From Pseudoselenomonas ruminantium (GTDB lineage Bacteria; Bacillota; Negativicutes; Selenomonadales; Selenomonadaceae), in contig CACZIV010000021.1 of assembly GCA_902781305.1 (NCBI GenBank), forward strand, positions 1-32,994: 32,994 nucleotides of DNA, read 5' to 3'. The notes beneath the pieces are model-generated. The model saw nothing but the letters and a program-made list of their open reading frames with translations. It made no database searches and was not told where the DNA came from. Positions 1 through 7,056 of this stretch are shown here, in pieces. How positions within the stretch are numbered: the first letter of the stretch is position 1; each line of letters begins with the position of its first letter. The translations under genes were made by a program, and so were the position numbers.

Positions 1-39
1 TATAATAGGGATATGCTATTTTAGGAGGAAGATTGAATA

Positions 40-243
40 ATGGCAAGAAAAGCAAATTATGAAGAAAAAATCAGCGCTCTGGAAGCAAAAATTGAAAAGA
101 AGCAGAGCGAAATCAAAGCACTGAAGGCTAAGGCTGCTGAGCTGAAAGCCCAGAAGGCTAAATACGACTATCAGGAACTGACTGAATACATGCAGGCTAA
201 TGCTCTGACCGCTGCTGAAGTCCTGGCTTGCATTAAGGACTAA
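40..243 (+). CDS. small Lys/Ala-rich coiled-coil protein
   Basis: This is a 67-residue protein of unknown function. Residues 1-45 are rich in Lys, Glu and Ala with regular hydrophobic spacing, which predicts one long charged coiled coil. The last 20 residues form a different segment that ends in an LTAAEV-type helix, faintly like a small DNA-binding tail. There is no signal peptide or membrane segment. A strong AGGAGGAAG ribosome binding site lies about 8 bases before the ATG, and a TATAAT box sits at positions 1-6, so the promoter probably starts at the window edge. It is followed directly by a terminator and looks monocistronic. A nucleoid-associated or H-NS-like role is possible from composition but is not shown. 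Confidence 0.75.
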   Translation: MARKANYEEKISALEAKIEKKQSEIKALKAKAAELKAQKAKYDYQELTEYMQANALTAAEVLACIKD

Positions 244-262
244 ATTTAATCATGAAGAATAG

Positions 263-288
263 CAGGGCTGATATGGCCCTGTTTTTTT
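263..288 (+). terminator. intrinsic terminator of the coiled-coil gene
   Basis: CAGGGC (263-268) pairs with GCCCTG (276-281) and is followed by seven T residues. It lies about 20 bases after the stop of the gene at 40-243. Confidence 0.85.
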
Positions 289-294
289 GATGAA

Positions 295-323
295 AAACGC
301 CTCGGAGAACCTCCGGGGCGTTT
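295..323 (-). terminator. second hairpin, possible minus-strand terminator
   Basis: The arms at 295-307 and 311-323 are almost perfectly complementary around an AAC loop. The T run lies on the minus strand (five A at 293-297), so it would stop transcription arriving from the right. No minus-strand gene is visible just to its right, so it may instead back up the preceding terminator. Confidence 0.5.
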
Positions 324-509
324 GGCTATATGTGAATTTTTAACAGAAAACCAAGAAGGCTTTAACCATATGTTAAGAATATCGTGATATAATCTCTCAG
401 TGTTTGTGTGGATACAGCTATTATAAACACATGGCTATTTCTGTAAGCAGTAAAGAATCGATTTGACTGTGATGAGAAAAACTATGCAGGTTTAACGGAG
501 GAATGGAAG

Positions 510-908
510 ATGAAAAAAATCGTAATGGCAGTTATAACCATACTGTTAATGAGCAATGTGGTATTTGCTATGCAACAGCGGGGTTCGGATGGGATTGTCT
601 ACTGGAATGGTGACAGAAATTATCCGATTTGGGATGCTGGCAACCATGGAGGTTCCTGCATAGACGTAAGTTCTGCCGTGATGAAGGTAAACAGTAAGAG
701 TGAGTGCCTGATTGCGGTACTGGATTACTCCGTAAATTTTGATACGGACAGCATGGCTTCCAAGGGCGTTGTGCAATTCAAAGAGGATAAGAAAACCGGC
801 CAGATTTACTTTTATGTACAAGGAAGCAAATGGGGCTGGCAGAAATTCGGTTCCAGCTACCATCCGGAAGTATACTATCTTGTGAAGTCCCATTTGAATC
901 AAAGATAG
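510..908 (+). CDS. small secreted protein, NGDRN family
   Basis: This 132-residue protein has an N-terminal signal peptide: Lys residues, a hydrophobic core at about residues 4-19, and probable cleavage after VFA. The mature part carries an NGDRN motif at about residues 33-37, then a DxSS element and alternating hydrophobic and aromatic stretches that suggest a small beta-rich fold. The function is not recognised. The protein at 3993-4514 shares the NGDRN motif and general layout, and the one at 14825-15229 shares the layout without the motif. The start is supported by GGAGGAA at 497-503. The protein is probably exported to the periplasm or outside the cell. Confidence 0.8.
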   Translation: MKKIVMAVITILLMSNVVFAMQQRGSDGIVYWNGDRNYPIWDAGNHGGSCIDVSSAVMKVNSKSECLIAVLDYSVNFDTDSMASKGVVQFKEDKKTGQIYFYVQGSKWGWQKFGSSYHPEVYYLVKSHLNQR

Positions 909-997
909 GATTAAGGACTGTGTAGGCAGGTATCCGCAGGTAAGACCGCGAATAAATGACGCAGAGCCAGCAGAACATTCATTGGGAGGCGTCATTT

Positions 998-1657
998 ATG
1001 ATAGCGGATAAGCATACCATACAGGTCAAAGGTATTGGCCGAGTAAGTAGAACACCGGATACCATCATCGTTTGGATGCATGTGGAATCCTGCGATACTG
1101 ACTATAAGCAGGCAGTAGATAGTGCAGCACAGCAGCTGAATCTTATCCGGGCTAACCTTGGGACGATTGGTTTCACGAAAGAAGACCTGAAAACCACAAG
1201 CTTTGATATTCATGCAAGATATGATAACATCCACCGGGAAGACAATACCTACAAAGAGGTGTTTATAGGCTACGAAGTCAGACATGACCTCAGCCTGTCC
1301 TTCTCTAAGGATATGGCGAAGCTGGATGAGGTGATTTCTGTTTTGTCGATGTGTCTGGCAGACCCTGATGTCAGAATAGGCTTTGCCCTTTCGGATATTG
1401 ATGGGGCTAAAAAGGAAATTTTGGAAAAGGCAACAAAAGATGCCTTGGAAAAAGCCAATATACTGTGCAATGCAGCTAATGTGAAACTGGGGCAGTTGTT
1501 GTCTATAGATTACAGCTGGGACGAAATAAGCTTTGAAGCACATGATAAGTTCAGGATGAGTGACCTGAGCATCGGTTGCGAGGAGGTGAGTTTCGATTTT
1601 GAGCCGGATGACATAAAGGCCAGCGATACCGTGGAGTTTACATGGGAAATTAAGTGA
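998..1657 (+). CDS. SIMPL (DUF541) domain protein
   Basis: This is a 219-residue protein of the SIMPL/DUF541 family. The N-terminal part has the family pattern in which a 'V-x-G-x-G' strand is followed by 'PD' and further beta strands (VKGIGRVSRTPD), and the middle has a long helix with AKKEILEKATKDALEKA-type sequence. I chose the ATG at 998 because GGGAGG lies at 984-989. An in-frame opening at 956 has no ribosome binding site. Most SIMPL proteins carry a signal peptide, but none is visible here, so this copy is probably cytoplasmic. The biochemical role of the family is poorly defined, with links to envelope and oxidative stress. Confidence 0.85.
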   Translation: MIADKHTIQVKGIGRVSRTPDTIIVWMHVESCDTDYKQAVDSAAQQLNLIRANLGTIGFTKEDLKTTSFDIHARYDNIHREDNTYKEVFIGYEVRHDLSLSFSKDMAKLDEVISVLSMCLADPDVRIGFALSDIDGAKKEILEKATKDALEKANILCNAANVKLGQLLSIDYSWDEISFEAHDKFRMSDLSIGCEEVSFDFEPDDIKASDTVEFTWEIK

Positions 1658-1682
1658 GTGTGCGTTTGTATAGGAGGCGTCT

Positions 1683-2855
1683 ATGAATACTTTTATAAAA
1701 AAACATATTCATCAAGAGCCTTTACAAGGCGATTATTTATTATATAGATATGTATATATACCTACGCAAGAAACGGTTTATGTAGGTATGACTATCGATC
1801 TCAGAATTGATGGGAATAGTAGGGATGCATGTCATCGTTGTTTATCGAAAGATTATGCTCCAATGGATAAGGCTCTAAACGAAGAGCCGGATAACTACAA
1901 ATTTGTTGCTATTGGTTATTTTGATAAAGAACATATAGAAACAGCCGAAATTTATTACATTGCAAGATTCAAAACGTATTATTACTGGTACAAAGATGAA
2001 CGAGAACGTGCATTTAATAGGCATATAGGAGGCCCGTTGCGCAAGAAACTGAGCGTAAAGGTTGTAACACAAGAGTTTTTAGATGATATGCACAAAAAAT
2101 CTGTGGAAGTAAAAAAGAGTAGAGGTTCTTATAAAAGTGCAGGGCAGAAAGCATTGGAAACGAAAAAGAGAAAGGGTATATTAAAGAGTATTGCGCAAAA
2201 AGCTGCAAAGACGCGCAGAGAAAAAGGAATAGATAAAATTGCTGCAGAGAAAGCAAAGAAAACAAAAGAAGAAAAGGGAATAAATATTATAGTTGGACAG
2301 AAAATATCAGCAGCCAAAAAGGGGAGTCAAAAGGCTAAGGAGGCTTCTGCAAAAGCACATCAAACTAAACTAGCTAAAAACCTTTACGTAGTTGCTGCAA
2401 AAAAAATGTTAGCGACCAGAGCGAGGAATGGCACTGATAAAGTTATAGGGCCCAAGATGGCTGCCACACGAAGAGCGAACAATTCCTTTATAACTGGTGC
2501 TCGTAAGGCTGCAGCTACAAAAATAGCTAATGGACAAACAAAAGCTGATGCAGCAAAAGGAATTAAAACTCGACAAGCAAGACCTGATTGCCCCGAAATA
2601 GTAGCCAAAATGGTCGAAGCACATAAAAAAAATGGTACATATGAGTTGATGGCTAGTATTCGGAGACAAAGAACAATTATTATTTTTTCGTCAGGTGAAA
2701 AAATAGAATTTTCGTCTAGAAATGAAGCAGCACGTTTTATTGGTATGGCAGAGTCATATATAAGCAGTATAATAACTAAAAAGCGTCAAATAGGGGCAAG
2801 ATTGAGGAAAAAACTTATAGAAAAAGGGATTGTTGATATAAAATCAGATACTTAA
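1683..2855 (+). CDS. GIY-YIG nuclease with 17-residue repeats and NUMOD-like C-terminus
   Basis: This 390-residue protein resembles a free-standing homing endonuclease. Residues 19-100 form a GIY-YIG-type domain: YRYVY stands for GIY (21-25), VYVG for YIG (32-35), basic residues lie near CHRC (50-53), and a Glu falls in AEIYYI (E89), where the family's metal-binding Glu is expected. Residues 135-321 are eleven back-to-back 17-residue repeats rich in Lys and Ala. Residues 328-375 look like a NUMOD1/helix-turn-helix module (EFSSRNEAARFIGM, then YISSII). The gene is clearly more A+T-rich than its neighbours and has its own AGGAGG site, which suggests recent acquisition. A TrbJ-like fragment follows it, so the region may be a mobile-element relic. 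Cleavage activity is inferred from the family. Confidence 0.8.
   Translation: MNTFIKKHIHQEPLQGDYLLYRYVYIPTQETVYVGMTIDLRIDGNSRDACHRCLSKDYAPMDKALNEEPDNYKFVAIGYFDKEHIETAEIYYIARFKTYYYWYKDERERAFNRHIGGPLRKKLSVKVVTQEFLDDMHKKSVEVKKSRGSYKSAGQKALETKKRKGILKSIAQKAAKTRREKGIDKIAAEKAKKTKEEKGINIIVGQKISAAKKGSQKAKEASAKAHQTKLAKNLYVVAAKKMLATRARNGTDKVIGPKMAATRRANNSFITGARKAAATKIANGQTKADAAKGIKTRQARPDCPEIVAKMVEAHKKNGTYELMASIRRQRTIIIFSSGEKIEFSSRNEAARFIGMAESYISSIITKKRQIGARLRKKLIEKGIVDIKSDT
2085..2645 (+). repeat. eleven tandem 17-residue coding repeats
   Basis: Residues 135-321 of the GIY-YIG protein fall into eleven 17-residue units with no insertions. Position 5 is Lys in all eleven. Position 9 is mostly Thr and position 10 nearly always Lys or Arg. 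Position 14 is often Gly or Asn, and positions 1-3 are small or aliphatic. The DNA copies (51 bases each) have diverged, so this is an old protein repeat, not a recent DNA expansion. Confidence 0.85.
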
Positions 2856-2936
2856 CCTTGTACTTGTTCATTGCAGCTCTGGTCAAAGCGTATGTTCTGC
2901 TTGCTATCGTTATTTGCTTAATTTTCGTAGCATTAC

Positions 2937-3476
2937 TTGCTGATTGTGGGGGAGGGGCTGGGAAATAGGGGAAGGTCTGTATTAGCAGAGATTGAAAATA
3001 CCAATAAGGATTTTGGCATCCCGGACTGGCTTGATGGAGATAATTATTTTGTGGGTTACAGCAGCAAGTGGCTGAGAACCGGCTATGACAGCAATGATAA
3101 GTATGGCTGGATGGCCAAGATATTTGCCAAAGGGATTGAAAATGCCCGGAAAAACCAAGGGGATTTGGATGAGCGGATGGGAACACTCAATGATATCCTC
3201 CAAAACTCACGGGAGGCAGAGGGAAATATGGAAGTTATGCAGTCCGAAATACAAATGCAGGGCCTTATGGATAGTGAAATCACAAGGCGTAGCAGGCTGC
3301 TTGCTAACCATGCTCAGGTACAGGCCGCAGGCGACCAACTGCGGCTGGATAAAGAGCGGCGGGCAATGCTCGCGGAAGACTGGGTGATGACATTCAAAAT
3401 CATGGACAGGAACAATATGACGGAGCAGGATAACGCGGTAGGCGTAAAAGAAAGCAGTGGCTTTAAGAATTTTTAA
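2937..3476 (+). CDS. TrbJ/VirB5-like conjugation protein, probably lacking its 5' end
   Basis: The open frame gives up to 179 residues. The central part (about 85-145) has the helical, Gln/Glu-rich pattern with an 'AEGNMEVMQSE' element that resembles TrbJ/VirB5 minor-pilus proteins of type IV secretion systems. Full-length members are usually about 230-260 residues with a signal peptide, and both the signal peptide and N-terminal region are missing. The only candidate starts (TTG 2937, GTG 2946) have no ribosome binding site. I read it as the 3' part of a decayed conjugation gene lying beside the acquired GIY-YIG gene. The family call is from pattern only. No other transfer gene is visible. 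Confidence 0.45.
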   Translation: MLIVGEGLGNRGRSVLAEIENTNKDFGIPDWLDGDNYFVGYSSKWLRTGYDSNDKYGWMAKIFAKGIENARKNQGDLDERMGTLNDILQNSREAEGNMEVMQSEIQMQGLMDSEITRRSRLLANHAQVQAAGDQLRLDKERRAMLAEDWVMTFKIMDRNNMTEQDNAVGVKESSGFKNF

Positions 3477-3595
3477 GGGGAGCTGAAATGCTGCCGGGGA
3501 TATTCTTGAAAATATTTTTCCAATATGCAGGATTCAGGCATAGAAGGTAGAAACTTCAATCGAAGAGGTAGTATGCGTGATTGGAGGAAAAACGT

Positions 3596-3946
3596 ATGGA
3601 TAAAGCCACGATTAAGGAAAAAGTCGAAGCGATGATTTCAGCTCCCAGCTGTTGTGCTGAGCTGAAGACGGCAGGCGAACGGTATCTAAAAGCCATCGGT
3701 ACGCCCGAGGAGAAAGATGAGGCCAAGAAGCTATTAGACGAGATAAAAATGGATGTATGCACCATTGACCAAGTAATTGAGCTTTTTACATCGGCCAAGG
3801 GAGAAGAGCTGTTTGGCAAAGAACAAGCTGCAGCGATTGCTTCCCATGCTAAAGAAGTAAAAGCAAATGGCGGAGTGTATTGTGATTGCCCGGCCTGTGC
3901 TCCAGGCGTAGAACTAATGGACGCAGCCGCAGATATACTAAAGTAA
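3596..3946 (+). CDS. small Cys-containing protein, often labelled 'Hsp90-like' in databases
   Basis: This is a 116-residue soluble protein. It starts MDKATIKEKVEAM, has a CC pair near residue 20 and a Cys near 48, and ends with a CDCPAC cluster at about residues 95-100. From memory this resembles a conserved Clostridia/Negativicutes family that is sometimes labelled a chaperone. It lacks any real Hsp90 domain. The clustered cysteines suggest metal binding or thiol chemistry, which is inference. The ATG at 3596 is preferred because GGAGG is at 3583-3587, and a TTG at 3581 overlaps that site. The next gene, a secreted protein, begins 46 bases downstream and may share a transcript. Confidence 0.75.
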   Translation: MDKATIKEKVEAMISAPSCCAELKTAGERYLKAIGTPEEKDEAKKLLDEIKMDVCTIDQVIELFTSAKGEELFGKEQAAAIASHAKEVKANGGVYCDCPACAPGVELMDAAADILK

Positions 3947-3992
3947 ATTACCCAGCAAATATGTCAGGAAATTGAGGATGGGAGGAATTACG

Positions 3993-4514
3993 TTGAAACG
4001 AATAGTAGTAACTGTTTTTAGTTTGCTGTTGTTGTCCTTGGCATCTATAGCGAATGCAAACTATCCGACTTACCTTAATGGTGATAGAAATCTAATATTA
4101 TGTGATGGTCACATGGGCGTAGCATGGTATGTTGACCGCACAACGCTAAATGTAGAAAAATATGCGCCACCGCAGTATATTATCAGCGTAAATATCGTAA
4201 CAGCAACGAGTGCCTATGGTAACGAACAGGATTTTTACAGTGGGGGTAAAGGCAAAATAACAGAGGTACGCAGAGCAAGGTTCTTTTATAATTGGGATTT
4301 AAGGGAAATGTATGTTGATTCTACCGGCAAAGATGGTTGGCGATTCTTGCCACCGCTGGGAAGCTGGGCTGAAACCGGCGTATCTATGCCAGCTGGTGAA
4401 ACCGCATTTTATCTTGCCTATAAGATGAAATTCTACGGGAGTAAAAAATTCTATGATTCTTTCCTAAAGAAATCGATTTGTCCATATGGTGATGAGTTCT
4501 ATGCAAGAATCTAA
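3993..4514 (+). CDS. secreted protein, NGDRN family
   Basis: This is a 173-residue exported protein using a TTG start, chosen because GGAGGA lies at 3981-3986. An in-frame ATG at 3978 overlaps that site. The signal peptide has a Leu-rich core and probable cleavage after ANA (residue 22). The mature protein begins near the NGDRN motif (about 29-33) shared with the protein at 510-908, followed by WYVDRTT and a long beta-rich region with many aromatic residues. The function is unknown. A good terminator lies just after the stop. The two NGDRN genes flank the GIY-YIG and TrbJ-like insertions, so they may once have been closer neighbours. Confidence 0.8.
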   Translation: MKRIVVTVFSLLLLSLASIANANYPTYLNGDRNLILCDGHMGVAWYVDRTTLNVEKYAPPQYIISVNIVTATSAYGNEQDFYSGGKGKITEVRRARFFYNWDLREMYVDSTGKDGWRFLPPLGSWAETGVSMPAGETAFYLAYKMKFYGSKKFYDSFLKKSICPYGDEFYARI

Positions 4515-4530
4515 ATAAGCGTAATATAGG

Positions 4531-4556
4531 GGACTGCGTATAAGGCAGTCCTTTTT
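4531..4556 (+). terminator. intrinsic terminator
   Basis: GGACTGC (4531-4537) pairs with GCAGTCC (4545-4551) around a short loop, followed by TTTTT. It ends the transcript of the secreted-protein gene. Confidence 0.9.
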
Positions 4557-4691
4557 GCTGTTATATCTAAAAAAGTTCCTTGAGAAAATGTGATATCTCA
4601 CGAAAACTCGTTATGAAAAATGTAATAGTACATTAAAAGTCGCTTGAAAAAATGTATTTTAATGATAATATATAGACAGGAGGTGGTATCA

Positions 4692-6005
4692 GTGCTGAAA
4701 CGAAAAATTACAGATAAGCTGCTGCAATGGAAGCAGCTGGAAGATAGATTGCCCCTGATTATCAAGGGGTGCAGGCAGTGTGGCAAGACACGTGCAGTGC
4801 TGGATTTTGCCGGTAATAACTACGAGCACGTTGTTTACCTGAATTTTTTTGAGAACTCCAGCTATGGAGCTATCTTCAAGGATAACCTGGAGGTAGACTT
4901 CCTGACGATGATGATGACAGCCCAGGTAAAGGACGCTGTTTTTGAGGCAGGTAAAACGGTAATAATTCTGGATGAGATACAGGAGTGTCCTGAGGCACGC
5001 ACAGCCTTGAAGTTTTTCAAACTGGACGGACGCTATGACGTAATTGCCACAGGTTCACTTTTAGGCGTTAAAGGTTACGGGGAGCCCAAATCTGTTCCAG
5101 TTGGCTACGAAACGATGCTGACCATGGTACCGATGGATTTTGAGGAATTTCTCTGGGCCAATGGCATTGACGAAAAGCTGATAGCTTTACTGAAGGACTG
5201 TGTGGCTGAAGAAAAGCCGGTACCTGAAGCATTACACGCAAAGATGCGAATGCTCCTTCTCCAGTATGTGGTAGTTGGAGGGATGCCAGCGGTGGTACAA
5301 AATTTTGTTGACCACCACAATATGGCTCAGGTGCTTCAGATGCAAAGAGACATCACCATGTCATATGAGGATGATATGATGAAATATGCTCCTGACCGTG
5401 ACAAGGTTCGTATCAGGAAGTGCTACCGCTCGATTCCTAAGCAGTTGGCCAAGGAAAACAAGAAGTTCCAGTATTCTGTGGTGGAGCGAGGCGCAAGAAG
5501 CAAGGATTATGATAGCTGCTTGTCCTGGATAGAGGATGCGGGGATTCTGCACCACTGCTATAACCTTTCTATTCCGGAACTGCCGTTGGACGGCAATTCA
5601 GAGGAGGATATATTCAAAGTTTACATGGCAGATACCGGGCTTTTCATCAGTATGCTGGAAGATGGTACTCAGGCAGATATTCTGCAGGGGAACCTGCTGG
5701 GCTACAAAGGGGCCATATTTGAAAATCTTGTGGCAGACTTCTTTGGCAAGATGGGACGCAAGTTGTATTATTTCCGTAAAGACTCGGGGCTGGAGATCGA
5801 TTTTGTCATCAAATACAAGGGAAAGGCAACATTGGTAGAAGTAAAGGCCACTAATGGGAATGCTAAGAGCATGAAGCAAGTCTTGGCCAATCCTGACAGA
5901 TACCATGTGGAGCAGGCTATAAAACTGGCAGACGCGCAAGTAGGAAGAAATGGGCAAGTGTTGACGCTGCCATTATATATGGGAGCTTTTATCACGAGGG
6001 TGTGA
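4692..6005 (+). CDS. AAA_14 / DUF4143 ATPase
   Basis: This is a 437-residue cytoplasmic ATPase of the widespread AAA_14-DUF4143 family. The Walker A motif is GCRQCGKT (26-33) and Walker B is VIILDEI (89-95). A sensor-like ATGSLLG follows. The C-terminal DUF4143 half carries a nuclease-like core (LEIDFVI, then VEVKATNG), the pattern seen in PD-(D/E)xK folds. The GTG at 4692 is chosen because AGGAGG lies at 4679-4684. The ATG at 4644 has no such site. Length is normal for the family, and its C-terminus ends close to where the IS3 remnant begins (about 6006). The family's role is not settled. Its ATPases are often found as lone accessory genes. Confidence 0.88.
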   Translation: MLKRKITDKLLQWKQLEDRLPLIIKGCRQCGKTRAVLDFAGNNYEHVVYLNFFENSSYGAIFKDNLEVDFLTMMMTAQVKDAVFEAGKTVIILDEIQECPEARTALKFFKLDGRYDVIATGSLLGVKGYGEPKSVPVGYETMLTMVPMDFEEFLWANGIDEKLIALLKDCVAEEKPVPEALHAKMRMLLLQYVVVGGMPAVVQNFVDHHNMAQVLQMQRDITMSYEDDMMKYAPDRDKVRIRKCYRSIPKQLAKENKKFQYSVVERGARSKDYDSCLSWIEDAGILHHCYNLSIPELPLDGNSEEDIFKVYMADTGLFISMLEDGTQADILQGNLLGYKGAIFENLVADFFGKMGRKLYYFRKDSGLEIDFVIKYKGKATLVEVKATNGNAKSMKQVLANPDRYHVEQAIKLADAQVGRNGQVLTLPLYMGAFITRV

Positions 6006-6808
6006 GCATGATTAAAATCCCGGATTCTAAAGCGGTTCAGCCATTCACGCTTTATCAATGCGTGAAATGACTCGATACAGGCATTATCCCATGGATAAGC
6101 TTTCTTGGAATAGCTCCGCTGCATTCGTGCGGTGGCCTTCTTATATTCTTTAGCTACGTATTGGCTGCCTCGGTCTGAGTGGATAATCAGTGGTAAATCG
6201 AGGTTGCGGCGTAATTTCGCTTTTTGAATTGTTTCCGTTACGCAGCTTACTTCTAAGCTGTCAGAAAGCGTCCATGCGATGATTTTGCGAGAGTACAAGT
6301 CCATAATGCTGGTCAAGTATACAAATCCGTCAATTGTCCATACATAAGTGATGTCTGAGCACCAAACCGCATTAGGCCGTTCCGGATTAAATTGTTCATC
6401 CAATATGTTCTGCAGACTGTCACTGAAGTCTGGAGCAACGGTAGTTGGAACCCAGGGCTTAACCCATTGAGCACAAAGCCCCATCTGGCGCATATATTGA
6501 CCTACAGTCCTTTCAGAGATGATTTCTCCGGCTTTACGCAGTTCTGATGTGATTTTAGGCGCACCATAATTTTGATGAGACTCATCGTAGATTCGCTGGA
6601 TTTGTTCTTTTACTTCCTGGCATCTTATTGATGTGTCTGATGGCAGACGATGGCGCCAAGCGTTATAGCCCGAGCGTGAAACGCCAAGTTTTCGCAGCAT
6701 TCCGGAGACGGAAATAGGGCGTCCTTCTTCTTTTGCAATTTCCGCCTGTTCAGAGACCTGAAGATAAATGGCCTCTGTTATTTTCCCAGAATGCTGATGG
6801 CTTTTTTT
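6006..6808 (-). pseudogene. IS3-family transposase orfB (DDE integrase), 3'-truncated
   Basis: This is the catalytic half of the transposase, in the -1 frame relative to orfA. The HTH_21 region is followed by the rve integrase core with the DDE residues visible: Asp in WCSDITYV, Asp in IIHSDRGSQY and Glu in NACIESFHA. A complete protein would continue about 40 residues past 'RIRDFNH' with an R-L-V-type helix and a 'YNxxRxHxxLG' segment. Here the frame enters ATPase antisense sequence instead. The gene would normally be read as an OrfAB fusion by -1 frameshifting at the A-rich stretch near 6802-6809. It is probably inactive. Confidence 0.88.
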
Positions 6809-6990
6809 TACACGTCAAGTGCGTCTTTCGTATCGCGCAATTCACGGCGTAATCTGGCAATTTCTTTCTGTTCATCGGATTCGTAGTTGCCGGAACCTCT
6901 TACAACGATATCGCCGGAATCACGAAGTTCTTTGCGCCACTTGGTCAAAGTGCTGTAACCGATGCCAAGGTTATTGGCGCAACCACGCAA
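6808..6990 (-). pseudogene. IS3-family transposase orfA fragment
   Basis: The fragment matches the helix-turn-helix part of OrfA (LGIGYSTLTKWRKEL) followed by the short coiled coil (IARLRRELRDTKDALDV). About 20-25 N-terminal residues are missing, because the frame is closed by a TGA just upstream. The reading stops at a TAA (6808-6810) directly on the run of eight A residues. In active relatives I would expect TTA here, so that the ribosome slips on the A run. A T-to-A change would explain the stop and would block OrfAB synthesis. That comparison is from memory of the family. Confidence 0.75.
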
Positions 6991-7056
6991 GCCAAGCTCC
7001 TTTCATACAGCATTATCCTTTCTGGAAACAAGCGAAGCAAGTTAATCTTTTATCAG

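Larger units (their letters stand above)
6006..7008 (-). mobile_element. IS3-family insertion sequence remnant, truncated at both ends
   Basis: The fragment contains minus-strand orfA and orfB of an IS3-type element. The 3' end of orfB is cut: after 'RDFNH' the frame runs into sequence antisense to the ATPase gene, so the junction is near 6006. The 5' end of orfA is also cut, because a stop lies just upstream of its first conserved residues. No terminal inverted repeats were found at either junction. The element lies between the ATPase gene and a methyltransferase-STAS gene whose own end looks clipped, so a deletion probably accompanied its decay. Confidence 0.85.

Noticed and set aside
546-1543. 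Long minus-strand frames opposite the secreted and SIMPL genes
   Set aside because: They are shadows of genes with a signal peptide, family motifs and good ribosome binding sites.
2085-2645. Tandem repeat considered as a CRISPR-like or DNA satellite array
   Set aside because: The 17-residue period is kept at protein level while the DNA copies diverge, and there are no spacers.
2858-2968. 36-residue hydrophobic frame as a real gene
   Set aside because: TTG start, no ribosome binding site and a poor lipobox. It is kept only as part of the transfer-relic finding.
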